A DNA stretch of 64,000 nucleotides. It comes from Deltaproteobacteria bacterium GWA2_38_16 (GTDB taxonomy: Bacteria; Bdellovibrionota; JACOXK01; 2-02-FULL-40-11). A program made the position numbers and the translations under genes. Below, piece after piece: positions 16,647 to 25,652 of this stretch (the first letter of the stretch is position 1; every line of letters begins with the position of its first letter). The notes beneath the pieces were generated by a model. It saw only the letters and a list, made by a program, of their open reading frames with translations, was not told the DNA's origin and did not search any database. The stretch lies in contig MGPE01000002.1 of NCBI GenBank assembly GCA_001797335.1, forward strand, positions 200,538 through 264,537, written 5' to 3'.

Positions 16647-18634
16647 GCACTTACCATCCTTTGGTTTACAATACTTCTAATCGCCACTTTGGCATATTGA
16701 GAAACACGAGGGTCCGGATCTTGATATGCCAATGTACATAAATTTTCTAACGCCTCACGATTTGAAATTTTTTCTAAAATACGTGCACACAATTTTCGAA
16801 CATCTGAACACGAATGTAAAAGCCCTCGTTTTAATGCGGCTATGGGCAAAATAGAATTTTTAGGATCTTTTTCATTCATTCGGCCATTAATCACTTCTAA
16901 AATATCTACCATGAGGGGATCTGACCAGGTCGTTTGTTCTAAAAGATGTAAGAGAATATCTAAGTCTTCTCCCACCAAATTCGTCAATGCAGAAATAAAA
17001 TATAATCGATGAGAAAGCGATGCCTGCTCCATGACCATGAGCAGTTTTATCAACGCATCCGATTTATGGGCCACATCGCAGTGAAAAAAAGACAAAGACA
17101 CTAAAATTTCTTGATATAAAGTCGCCTCCACAAAACGGCTGGATAAAAGTTTAATGAGCAATGCGACATCCCCATCAATAATACAATTAATAGCTTCTTT
17201 GGCCTTTAATTTCACTTGAGCATCTTGAGATCTCATTACTAATTGAAATAATGGAATAACAGCAGAAAGATCATAGCTTTCTCCTAAAATTTGTGCGGCC
17301 AAATAGGTAATATTGACATCTGGGTAAGAAAGCTTATTCAACAAAACATCAATGAGTTTTTGAGTAAAAAATATTTTTTTATCTTTCGCCTTTAAAGCAA
17401 TATGTTTTAATAAAAGCTGTTGGGTTAATTTAGGAGTTTTTTGATTTTCCAAAAGTTCTACCACAAAAGGCACTTCTTCAGGTCCCATGAGCTGTGCTAA
17501 AGAAAGCATGGCAGAATAACTAACCACTGGATTTCCATCTAATACCTTTTTTAAAATCGGGATAGCTTTTTTATTTTCAGTATAGGCCAGAGCTTCTGCA
17601 GCAGCGGCCCTAATATGAAGGTCTAATTCTTTTAATACAACCTGTGATAAATACAAAAATGCTTTTGGATGCTGCGTCTTAGCCATTTGGATAAAAAGTT
17701 GTACCCGAACTTCTTTATTTTGAGTCTTCCTCATCTTGTAATATTGCTGAAAAGCAATGCCAGAGGATACTTGGTCCAAACAAAATATTGCTACATTTTT
17801 AACATTTTGATCGGAATTGAGTGCTGCTACGTCCAATAACATAGGAACCACTTTTTTATCTTGAATTTTGCTTAGACGCTTACAGGCTTCTATTTGACAC
17901 GTGGTATTCTTATCCTCCCTCAATATGTTGGCTAAATCTGAAATAACTTTTTTTTGCCCCAGTCGGCCAATGGCCCAAATAGCTACGTGACGAATGGTTG
18001 CTCTTTCATCTTTTAAAAATGGCCTTAATTTTCTCCAACCTTTTAAAGATGAAAAACCCATATCTCCTAAGGCAAAGAGGGTTGCATACAACACATCGGT
18101 ATTCGTATCTTGCAAACAGATTTCAAGTTGAGGGATGGCCCTTCTTTCTTGCAATTCCCTAAGCGCATCCACACATTCTTTTTTAAGTTTTGGAGAGCCT
18201 CCTTCAGCCAGCACACGGACTAAAATAGGCCCACAGGCGTTTTTACGATATTTAGCGGCCATTCGGGCTGCAAAAATTTTTCCCTCTTCTTTTGCTTGTA
18301 ATAAAATTTGAACCAGCACATTAATTTTATTTTTTTCAGAGATCACATCCTGTTTTAGAATTTTTTCAATGGAGAACATCGCTTCTTTAGAAATTCTCAA
18401 GCGAGCATCTGATAAAAGTTCCAAAATATACTTTAAGGATGACACAAACATATTTTTTGAAATCCAGCGGCAAAAATAAATCATCATTAAATCATCTGTT
18501 TTATCCATCATCTCCCAAAATAGGGGGAGCGCTTCTTCTGAAGTCGTGTCCATTAAATTTAAATAAGCCTGATTTCTAATCCTCCAATCACTGTGTTGAA
18601 GGCCTTCTAGAATATGTGAAATTTTTTCTTTCAT
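16643..18634 (-). CDS. HEAT-repeat protein embedded in the pel operon
   Basis: A 663-residue, almost wholly helical protein with no signal peptide or membrane segment. I see at least a dozen HEAT-type repeats across its length (e.g. RLISKEAMFSIEKIL, IRHVAIWAIGRLGQKKVISDL, LHIRAAAAEALAYTENKKAI, VSYSAMLSLAQLMGPEEV). HEAT arrays are protein-binding scaffolds. Its position between pelE and pelF, with four-base ATGA overlaps on both sides, means it is made with the Pel machinery and probably bridges the membrane PelD/PelE complex and cytosolic PelF. No such gene belongs to the classical pelABCDEFG set. Function inferred from position only. Confidence 0.8.
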   Translation of the reverse strand: MKEKISHILEGLQHSDWRIRNQAYLNLMDTTSEEALPLFWEMMDKTDDLMMIYFCRWISKNMFVSSLKYILELLSDARLRISKEAMFSIEKILKQDVISEKNKINVLVQILLQAKEEGKIFAARMAAKYRKNACGPILVRVLAEGGSPKLKKECVDALRELQERRAIPQLEICLQDTNTDVLYATLFALGDMGFSSLKGWRKLRPFLKDERATIRHVAIWAIGRLGQKKVISDLANILREDKNTTCQIEACKRLSKIQDKKVVPMLLDVAALNSDQNVKNVAIFCLDQVSSGIAFQQYYKMRKTQNKEVRVQLFIQMAKTQHPKAFLYLSQVVLKELDLHIRAAAAEALAYTENKKAIPILKKVLDGNPVVSYSAMLSLAQLMGPEEVPFVVELLENQKTPKLTQQLLLKHIALKAKDKKIFFTQKLIDVLLNKLSYPDVNITYLAAQILGESYDLSAVIPLFQLVMRSQDAQVKLKAKEAINCIIDGDVALLIKLLSSRFVEATLYQEILVSLSFFHCDVAHKSDALIKLLMVMEQASLSHRLYFISALTNLVGEDLDILLHLLEQTTWSDPLMVDILEVINGRMNEKDPKNSILPIAALKRGLLHSCSDVRKLCARILEKISNREALENLCTLAYQDPDPRVSQYAKVAIRSIVNQRMVSA

Positions 18635-19602
18635 GAATTAACCCATTGAATATCTTTCCAATTTCCCAATTCCAAATTAGATTCTGATATTAGAATTGCA
18701 CATTCTTCATCGTTTGCATTGAGTTCACAGGCTCGTTTCAAAATAAGCAGCGCTTGATCCGGACGATGAATAGCCAAATAATTTTTAGCCATATTTTTTA
18801 AAATATGAGACTGTTTGGGATCTTCTTGTAAAGACAATACATATTCATTGAGCGCTAATTTATAATAATAATCCGAAGTGACTGAATCTAAAATTCCTAA
18901 AGAACAAAAGTGCGAATAGAGATCACCCAAATGATTATGCGTTTCCTTATTTTTTGTGTGTTTCAACTTTTCTTTAAACATTAAAATCTGTTCATTGCAT
19001 TCATCTTCTATTTTTTTTAGTTTGAGGGAAGCACAATATCGAAGCTCAGGGTTGGGATCTTTTAAAATACTTTTAATCAAATATACGGATTCTTTGGTTT
19101 TTATTTTAGAAAGCTGATCGAGGGCTCCTTTTTTTAGCTCACTATCGTTATTTTTTAAAATATCAATATAAGGTTCCACCTCTAAACTTTCATGAATGGT
19201 TTCTGCGATATCTTCTTCTGTCATGTCGGGGGGCATGATGTGTAGAGATTGACTCCACTCTTCCTCTTCTGTCTCTTCCTCTAAAAAATCTTGCTTCTGA
19301 GGAGTTAAAAAGAAGGCCCCTCCTAAAAAAAGAAGAGCCCCCACCATGAGAAATAACGAAAAAGAAAAAGCCCCGAGAAAAAATGTCCAAAATAAATGCC
19401 ATGAAAAAATGTTTTGAGAAAGTCTAAAAAATAAAACTACGGAAAAAGAAAATAAAAGACTGGAAAATACATGTACATAAAGAGCGGGAAAAAGATGAGG
19501 GAAATGAGTATTGTGAATATAGGGCCAAAGAAAATAAAGTTCGCCCGCCAGAGACAAACTATAACTTAAAATGGCTAACAAATATTTTACAAGTCTTATC
19601 AC
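18631..19602 (-). CDS. pelE: PelE-like inner-membrane TPR/HEAT protein
   Basis: 323 residues: N-terminal membrane region of three to four helices (VKYLLAILSYSLSLAGELYF, LFSFSVVLFFRLS, FLGAFSFSLFLMVGALLFLGG), an acidic linker (EEETEEEEW), a short HEAT-like pair (residues about 150-200) and TPR-like helices to the end (AKNYLAIHRPDQALLILKRA). Pseudomonas PelE is 329 residues with N-terminal helices and TPRs and binds PelD, so position next to pelD, size and layout support PelE. The HEAT-like segment is not described for PelE, and it links this protein to the HEAT gene that follows. Sequence identity to known PelE was not testable here. Confidence 0.65.
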   Translation of the reverse strand: MIRLVKYLLAILSYSLSLAGELYFLWPYIHNTHFPHLFPALYVHVFSSLLFSFSVVLFFRLSQNIFSWHLFWTFFLGAFSFSLFLMVGALLFLGGAFFLTPQKQDFLEEETEEEEWSQSLHIMPPDMTEEDIAETIHESLEVEPYIDILKNNDSELKKGALDQLSKIKTKESVYLIKSILKDPNPELRYCASLKLKKIEDECNEQILMFKEKLKHTKNKETHNHLGDLYSHFCSLGILDSVTSDYYYKLALNEYVLSLQEDPKQSHILKNMAKNYLAIHRPDQALLILKRACELNANDEECAILISESNLELGNWKDIQWVNS

Positions 19603-21032
19603 ATTAACATATTCAAAAGTTCAATCTCTGACTGCATCTTTGGGCTAAATGAACTTTCTGAAATCACAAATTCCAATTCTTTCTCAACCTCTTGAAAAGG
19701 CTTAAATCCATAAGAATGAATTTCTTCTACTATCTTGGTTTTTATTTTTTGAAGTTCTTCCCCCTGCACGGTCGGTAACATCATCCCAAATGCATATCGT
19801 GACTCATACTGAGAAATTAAATCAATATCCCGAAGTTGATGTTTTAAAATCAAATAAATAGATTTTAAGAGAGAAAGCTGCTTAGATACTTCTACACTGT
19901 CTACTTCCTTTAGTTTTAAAACAAGCACGGACAGGGGTAGGGCATATTTCTTCGCTCTTAAAAATTCTTCTCGAAGTCTTTGCTTAAAATAATCATACGT
20001 ATAACACCCCACAATTTCATCTTGAATATTTCTGGCTTTAACGGTTTGAAAATATAATGCATTTTCCAAAGAAGAAGAAAGCCAATCTAAAATAATAGAA
20101 AACATCTTCATCGTAGAAGGCGTAAATCGAAGAAAAGACAATTTTTCAATCGTTAAAATGCCCATTACCGATCCATCTTTTTTCACCAACGGGCCAGCCA
20201 TGAGCGGCCCCCCTTTTAGGGTTGAAAATTCATGAGAGGTTAAGGCTTCGCGAATGGAAATCATTTTTTTAGTTTCAAAAGCAATGCCGATCAATCCCTC
20301 TGTCTTTGAAACCGCCTTCCCCTCTTCATACGTCAATCTTCCGGGTCCTGTCGCTGAAGGACGCTCTCCATCGTCCGTCCTCGTAAACTGCGGGCGCGGC
20401 GATGGAGCCTCTCCTTCAGCGCCACCCGCACGATAAGTAGTTTTTAAAGTCAAAAGACCATTTTCCAGCATATACAAAGACGATTGCGTTACCTCTAAAT
20501 GGTCACTTAAAATCTGGAGGGCTCCTGCATAAATATCTTCTAGTTTAAAAGATTCTAATCGCTTAGCCGTCTCATAGAGAGTCGTCACCGTTGTCAACTC
20601 CCCCACAATGCGTTTTTCAAGTTCATTTTTAGCTTTTTCTAAAAGTGCTCGTTCTTTTTCAATTTGAAAAAGTGTTTTTTGAAGTTGATTGTTCCTCTCT
20701 TTAAACTCAAAAATACGATAAATTTTCTCCTGACTGATTTGTCCAACCAATCCCCCCATCAATATAAATAGCGCCGGTTCTAAAAGATATTTTAAATCCC
20801 AAAATGTTTCTAAAGCTTTCTTATCAAGCGAGGCATAAAGAAGGGTTGAAAATAAAATAGCTGAACATGTTCCGCTCACCACTCCTGCTACCACTCCATA
20901 GCGAACTGCCATCATGAGAGTCACTAGCCAAAAATAATAGGGATGAAGCTTAAATTCAGGTAAAAATAAGAAAAAAAGGGAAATAACACCCAGCGCAACC
21001 GCTGTTTCCAACAAAAAAGAAGTTGTTTTCAC
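19599..21032 (-). CDS. pelD: PelD-like c-di-GMP receptor (TM-GAF-degenerate GGDEF)
   Basis: 477 residues: three to four N-terminal membrane helices (1-100), a coiled coil (about 105-160), a GAF domain (about 160-305) and a C-terminal GGDEF fold. The inhibitory-site motif RxxD is intact (RDID, 401-404). Five residues on, GGDEF is replaced by ESRYA (410-414), so it cannot make c-di-GMP but can bind it, exactly the PelD arrangement. In Pseudomonas, c-di-GMP binding to PelD switches on Pel synthesis. Residues about 202-237 of the GAF domain are a GC-rich insertion (APSPRPQFTRTDDGERPSA) encoded by a palindromic element. Four-base overlaps join it to the response regulator gene before it and to pelE after it. 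Confidence 0.87.
   Translation of the reverse strand: MKTTSFLLETAVALGVISLFFLFLPEFKLHPYYFWLVTLMMAVRYGVVAGVVSGTCSAILFSTLLYASLDKKALETFWDLKYLLEPALFILMGGLVGQISQEKIYRIFEFKERNNQLQKTLFQIEKERALLEKAKNELEKRIVGELTTVTTLYETAKRLESFKLEDIYAGALQILSDHLEVTQSSLYMLENGLLTLKTTYRAGGAEGEAPSPRPQFTRTDDGERPSATGPGRLTYEEGKAVSKTEGLIGIAFETKKMISIREALTSHEFSTLKGGPLMAGPLVKKDGSVMGILTIEKLSFLRFTPSTMKMFSIILDWLSSSLENALYFQTVKARNIQDEIVGCYTYDYFKQRLREEFLRAKKYALPLSVLVLKLKEVDSVEVSKQLSLLKSIYLILKHQLRDIDLISQYESRYAFGMMLPTVQGEELQKIKTKIVEEIHSYGFKPFQEVEKELEFVISESSFSPKMQSEIELLNMLM
20339..20434. repeat. GC-rich palindromic insertion inside pelD
   Basis: A segment visibly richer in G+C than the surrounding gene. Left arm 20352-20373 and right arm 20400-20421 are inverted repeats, matching at 18 of 22 positions with a perfect 10-bp outer stem (CGCTGAAGGA) and 8-bp inner stem (CTCCATCG), around a 26-base loop. 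It stays open in the pelD frame and adds about 30 residues to a GAF loop. Confidence 0.75.
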
Positions 21033-21400
21033 TGCTTCGTCATTTCTTTAATTTTTGTCACTAATTCGTTGGGCTGATACGGTTTTTTTACAATATATAC
21101 GTTTAACTCTAAAAGTTTTTGATGCTCATCATGAGTAAGTCCTTTAGCAGTCAGCATCATAATATGGAGGTCTTTGGTTTTTAAAGACCGTCGGATTTCT
21201 TGGCACAATTTTAGCCCATCTAGCCCGGGCATCATGTAATCTGTCACTATCAGTGTATAGGAATTTTTTTCTAATTCTTCCATAACCCCTGCAGGGTTAT
21301 TTCTGGTGGTCACAGAAAAATCATGAAATTCCAATAAGGAAGATAATAAAAATGTCACATCTTCTTCATCATCTACGACCAATATTTTATTTTTCACCAT
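21029..21400 (-). CDS. Single-domain response regulator (CheY-like) in the pel operon
   Basis: A 123-residue receiver domain without an output domain. Acidic pocket in VVDDEEDV, phospho-acceptor Asp54 in IVTDYMMPGLDG, conserved Thr in MMLTAKG and Lys in VKKPYQP are all present, so it should be phosphorylatable. It lies between pelB and pelD, its stop overlapping the pelD start by four bases, with a 33-base gap from pelB. It has no kinase in the operon. It may link Pel production to a phosphorelay by binding PelD, PelE or the HEAT protein; that is inferred from position. Receiver proteins are not part of the classical pel set. Confidence 0.9.
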   Translation of the reverse strand: MVKNKILVVDDEEDVTFLLSSLLEFHDFSVTTRNNPAGVMEELEKNSYTLIVTDYMMPGLDGLKLCQEIRRSLKTKDLHIMMLTAKGLTHDEHQKLLELNVYIVKKPYQPNELVTKIKEMTKQ

Positions 21401-21433
21401 ATGAAAATAATATACTAAAAATGAACCTATTGT

Positions 21434-23743
21434 CTAATGAAAGGAATAATTAAGCTCGGCAATTGCAACAGACTGAACCCCCTTGCTCACTAAAGAGCTT
21501 TCAGAGCTATAAGCATAGGTAGCGGACAAAAATAAACGATCAGACGCTTTCCATTCTCCCTTAAAAAAATAATTCCAAAGGGCCGTATCTTTTACATATA
21601 ATTTTCTTTCTCTATCCTCCCCGATGGCCCCACTCATGAATAACCGAAATTTCGACCACGGGGAATAATCCAATTGACTAACGATATAGTGAGAGAGGAT
21701 ACGCCCCACTAAAGGAGAATGAGCCACTAACAGTTCATTTTGAACGGCATGCTGATAGTCTAAAAAATATCCTATTTCAATCTTTGGTTTTTTAAAAAAA
21801 GCAAAGAGCGTTTTAACGGCCCCTGTTCCCACATGAGCCTTCCCTTTTCCTCGATCTGTAAAATACGCATTCCATCCTGTTCCTGTAATGAGAGTAAAAC
21901 GATTATCCAAAAAATATTCTGGCCGATATTCCCCGTATAGATCTCCTCCACTTTTAGTGCCTTTATATCGAATGGCATCAAGCGGAGAAGTCCAAAGCTC
22001 ATGAAAACGTCCCGTCATATCCACATAAAGTCCTTTGGCCATATCCCAGGTGATCTCTCCTACCGTCCCCATCGTTGAAAAAAGTCCTCCCATATACGCC
22101 TGAGGTTCTATGCTGATATTGATATTGTGGGTCACATCATATTTTATCCCCATTCCTACCGTTGAAATATCTTCCCGAATAGCAGGTGCTAAAGCGGTAT
22201 CTTTAACGCTAAGCCATCGATATCTCCCTGCCATTTGAAAACGATTAACCAAATATTTAGAAGCCTTAGTTTCCGAATGATGCGTAAATTCTCCCTGCCT
22301 TGATTTTTTATCCACCGTCTCTATATATTTATATTCTGTAAAAACCTTCCAGGCAGTTTGCTTTTTAATTTCTTTTCTAAACCATTCTAAAGAAGGATCT
22401 GAAAGATCTTGGAGAGCCCGGAGAGAATAAGAAGCTTTAAAATAGTCTTTTTGACTCACAAGCTGGGGCACTTTTAAAGACACCAATGCCACCTGCACTT
22501 CTTTGTCTTTAAGATGACGACTCACATATGCTTCTAAATAGGTTTTGGCTTGCTCAGAGTCTCCTTGCCAAAAATATAAAAATCCTAATTGACGTTTATA
22601 GCTGTCATTATGGGGCTCAAGACGACTCAAGTATTGATAAGCCGTCACGGCTTCTCCATGACGATTAGACCAAAGAGCTGTCTGAGCGATGCCTTCCCAA
22701 GCTCTTTTATTGTTGGGATCTTCCTCTTTAATTTGTTGATATGTTTTTAAAGCCTCTTTCAACTCATGTTTCCAAATATAAATTTGTGCCAGTTCGAATT
22801 GATAATCTTTGTTTTTAGGAAATTGCTGTGCCAAAAGCATATAGGCCGTGTGCGCCTTATCCAACTGGTCGATCTGAACATAAAAAGCTGCTTTCTTTTC
22901 TTGCCAATAAATTTTATTTGGCCAAGAAATTTTATCTGGAGAATTTTTCTCTAAATTTTCATACCACTGTTCAGCTTCATCAAATTTCTTTTGTTCTATT
23001 TTAATCTGCCCCACATGATCAAATACCTGAATATCAGTATCATTCATTTTTTTTGACTTATAAATCTCAGGAGATCTTAAATCCACGTAGGCCAAATATT
23101 GTTCCAGTGCTTTATCTAAATGTTCTTTCCATTCATAGGCATCGGCCAAAATAAATCTAAATTCAGGGTCTTTCTTATTTTTCCGAACCAAATCTTCGTA
23201 AATAGCGATTCCTTTTTCATACTCTCCTAAATGCATATAGGTATCTGCCAAGTCGTGATAATAAGAAGTTTCTTTGGGTTTAAGTTTAATCAGTTCTTGA
23301 TGATGAGGAACAGCCTTATCCAATTTTTTATACCAATGGTAAAAATCCGCTAATCGCTCATGTGTCTCAACATTGTTCGGAGCCAGGCGAGCCATTTCTT
23401 CTAACTGTGCCAGTTCATCCTTCACCCGATTACTCCATCGATATAATTGTGCCAATCGCTGTCGATATCCCACATGATGAGGGCGAAGCTCTACCAATCG
23501 TTCATAGAGTTTAAGTTCTTTTTCTGAAGCTCCTTGAGATTCTGCATACAAAGCTAAATCTTTTAAAAGCCGTGGGTCATCGGGATGTTTTAAAAGTTCC
23601 GCCTCTAAAATTTGAAATGCTTCTTCCCACTGAAAGCTTGCCATATACATTTCTGCTAAACGTCGTCCTCGAGGAAAAAGGGCATAAGCCACCGCTATAA
23701 AAATGATAATAAGCACAACCACTTTCCAAGAGTTAAATTTCAT
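21434..23743 (-). CDS. pelB: PelB-like TPR scaffold with outer-membrane beta-barrel
   Basis: 769 residues: a single N-terminal membrane anchor (WKVVVLIIIFIAVAYALFP), a long periplasmic TPR array from about residue 35 to 450 (pairs such as LLKDLALYAESQG, AQLYRWSNRVKDEL, ADTYMHLGEYEKGI), then about 300 residues of alternating beta strands ending ELNYSFH, typical of an outer-membrane barrel. That is the PelB layout: TPRs hold PelA in the periplasm and the barrel exports the polymer. Pseudomonas PelB has 1193 residues, so this form has fewer TPRs. Three bases separate it from pelA upstream. The family assignment rests on architecture and operon context. Confidence 0.85.
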   Translation of the reverse strand: MKFNSWKVVVLIIIFIAVAYALFPRGRRLAEMYMASFQWEEAFQILEAELLKHPDDPRLLKDLALYAESQGASEKELKLYERLVELRPHHVGYRQRLAQLYRWSNRVKDELAQLEEMARLAPNNVETHERLADFYHWYKKLDKAVPHHQELIKLKPKETSYYHDLADTYMHLGEYEKGIAIYEDLVRKNKKDPEFRFILADAYEWKEHLDKALEQYLAYVDLRSPEIYKSKKMNDTDIQVFDHVGQIKIEQKKFDEAEQWYENLEKNSPDKISWPNKIYWQEKKAAFYVQIDQLDKAHTAYMLLAQQFPKNKDYQFELAQIYIWKHELKEALKTYQQIKEEDPNNKRAWEGIAQTALWSNRHGEAVTAYQYLSRLEPHNDSYKRQLGFLYFWQGDSEQAKTYLEAYVSRHLKDKEVQVALVSLKVPQLVSQKDYFKASYSLRALQDLSDPSLEWFRKEIKKQTAWKVFTEYKYIETVDKKSRQGEFTHHSETKASKYLVNRFQMAGRYRWLSVKDTALAPAIREDISTVGMGIKYDVTHNINISIEPQAYMGGLFSTMGTVGEITWDMAKGLYVDMTGRFHELWTSPLDAIRYKGTKSGGDLYGEYRPEYFLDNRFTLITGTGWNAYFTDRGKGKAHVGTGAVKTLFAFFKKPKIEIGYFLDYQHAVQNELLVAHSPLVGRILSHYIVSQLDYSPWSKFRLFMSGAIGEDRERKLYVKDTALWNYFFKGEWKASDRLFLSATYAYSSESSLVSKGVQSVAIAELNYSFH

Positions 23744-23746
23744 ACT

Positions 23747-25570
23747 TTATTTTTTTACCACCAATTCATAGGGGCCCACATCTTTAAGTGAAATATAAAA
23801 AGCCCCCCCCTGTGTTTTAATTCCTTTAATCCCACGGGATTTTTTTAAATCTATCTCTATCCCTTGATCAAATCTCAAGGTTCTTAATTTCCCAACATCT
23901 TCCACTTTCCATCCAGAGGAAGTTTTAAAAATTTTCACACTTAAAAATCCTTGCAATATGTCTATATAATGCGTTGTAAAAATGGGAAATACAGGCTGAG
24001 AAAGCACCCACTCATAAATTGCTTTTAAGCTATTTAAAGCTGCCGATCTTTCTCCAATATAAAAATGATAATAAATATTAATAGGAGAAATTCTTCTGGG
24101 ATTTTCTGTCCGTTTAAAAGTTTCAATCACATTTTTAAATGCTCCATAATTTTCTGTCCAAAATTCCGTGTAAAGATATTCAGACCCTGCTCGAGACAAA
24201 GGTTGAGCATATTCCCCCACTTGTCGAAACAATGGCTTTACATAAAAATAGGAGGGATGATCTTCATCAAAAAAAGATTCATGGCCATTGATGTTATAAA
24301 GCCCCGCTTTTTGAGTCAGTGCGATGGCCTCTTCGGGAGGATTACACATGCCACTCCATAACATCATCGTTACTTTTTTATTTTTTTGGAGAAGATGCTG
24401 ATTAATAAAATTCCGACAGCCCACAATTTCTTTTTCAGTGCTAAACGTATATCCCCGTAAATTCATCCCCATGGTTTTAGTCTCCCAATCCATCGGATGA
24501 GAATATCCATGACACCCTGCTTCTACGGTAGGAAGACTAAAAATATCTTTAGCCACTCGAATACTTTGGCTATTGCCATAGTGTTTTTCATCCACCTCAG
24601 CGGCAATCACAGAAATCGTATGAGGAATTTTAAATTTTCGAAGAATTTCTTCTAAAACTATTTCAGAACTATATTGTTTGTGTTTAATTTGGCTGACATT
24701 GATGAATCCATCTCCATCCACATGAATAAATAAAATTCGTTTACCTTCCAAGGTTGTTACATCCGGGTGGGGAACGTGTTTAAGGTCCAACACTTCTTCT
24801 AAAAATAAAAAAGGATTAAGTCGCCATTGTTTAAATCCTGTATTTTGATCCTCATAAAACGTATATTCCTGAGCAACATATCCACCCATCGGTGTTTTAA
24901 TCACCTCATCAAAAGATTCTAAAGAAGATCTTTCTTTTACAGATAAATATACCTTATTTTGGGGATTTTGAGACTTCACCTGAACATAATTTTTCACTTC
25001 ATTGGAAAAGGAACGCTCAAATTCCACCATCTGACTTACTTTTTTCGTTATTTCTAAACGCCAGGGACTTTCTTTCTTTCCCCCTTTCCATTCCAGCCCC
25101 ATCCTTTTAAATACATCTCGAGCTTCTTCACTATCTGGAGCTGCCCCCACCTCTCCCAAAATAATTACCTTTCTCCCCTCTTTCAGCTGCTGAATCAACC
25201 ATTGTCCATAGGCATGTGGATCTGTCATGATATTATCTTCAAACCAACTCATCACAGCTCGATACTTTTTCATCTCTATAGACGAGGGGAAATGCCCCTG
25301 GTTTACATCCCAGTAGGTCACTTTCATTCCTAAATAATTTAGGGGCATTTCAAGAGCCTCAAAAATAAGATTTTGATCTGAACGATTGCCTTTGGATAAA
25401 ATCACTTTTTGTTTTCCCCGAACACCGGCATGGGGATTTTCAAAATATTCCCCCATTTTTTTATCCTTCCCTTCTGAGCTGTCATATAGAGCTAAAATAT
25501 CTCTCTTCACCTCTACTTCTTCGGCATAGCTCAAGAAAGACATCAGCATTATTGCTAAAATTATATACAT
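23747..25570 (-). CDS. pelA: PelA-like polysaccharide deacetylase lacking the hydrolase domain
   Basis: 607 residues with a signal peptide (IILAIMLMSFLSYA). A Rossmann-like domain typical of the middle of PelA runs from about 22 to 270 (EMPLNYLGMKVTYWDVNQG). A carbohydrate-esterase-4-like deacetylase follows: HVDGDGF (Asp285, Asp287) and CHGYSHP (His354, His358) are the metal and base residues. Pseudomonas PelA is 948 residues and starts with a GH166 glycoside hydrolase domain, which is absent here, as in deacetylase-only PelA forms reported from Gram-positive bacteria. Deacetylation would still give cationic Pel. First gene of the eight-gene operon; divergent from the small barrel gene. Confidence 0.87.
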   Translation of the reverse strand: MYIILAIMLMSFLSYAEEVEVKRDILALYDSSEGKDKKMGEYFENPHAGVRGKQKVILSKGNRSDQNLIFEALEMPLNYLGMKVTYWDVNQGHFPSSIEMKKYRAVMSWFEDNIMTDPHAYGQWLIQQLKEGRKVIILGEVGAAPDSEEARDVFKRMGLEWKGGKKESPWRLEITKKVSQMVEFERSFSNEVKNYVQVKSQNPQNKVYLSVKERSSLESFDEVIKTPMGGYVAQEYTFYEDQNTGFKQWRLNPFLFLEEVLDLKHVPHPDVTTLEGKRILFIHVDGDGFINVSQIKHKQYSSEIVLEEILRKFKIPHTISVIAAEVDEKHYGNSQSIRVAKDIFSLPTVEAGCHGYSHPMDWETKTMGMNLRGYTFSTEKEIVGCRNFINQHLLQKNKKVTMMLWSGMCNPPEEAIALTQKAGLYNINGHESFFDEDHPSYFYVKPLFRQVGEYAQPLSRAGSEYLYTEFWTENYGAFKNVIETFKRTENPRRISPINIYYHFYIGERSAALNSLKAIYEWVLSQPVFPIFTTHYIDILQGFLSVKIFKTSSGWKVEDVGKLRTLRFDQGIEIDLKKSRGIKGIKTQGGAFYISLKDVGPYELVVKK

Positions 25571-25652
25571 ATATTTATAGTGTACGTAAAAATGATGTTT
25601 ACTTGAAGGCTTTTTTTATCTTATGATGGTATCTATAATAAGGAGGTATCGT

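Noticed and set aside
25634..25639. Perfect TATAAT upstream of the small barrel gene
   Set aside because: It lies directly before the Shine-Dalgarno, so the transcript would start in the RBS. No -35 box at a proper distance.
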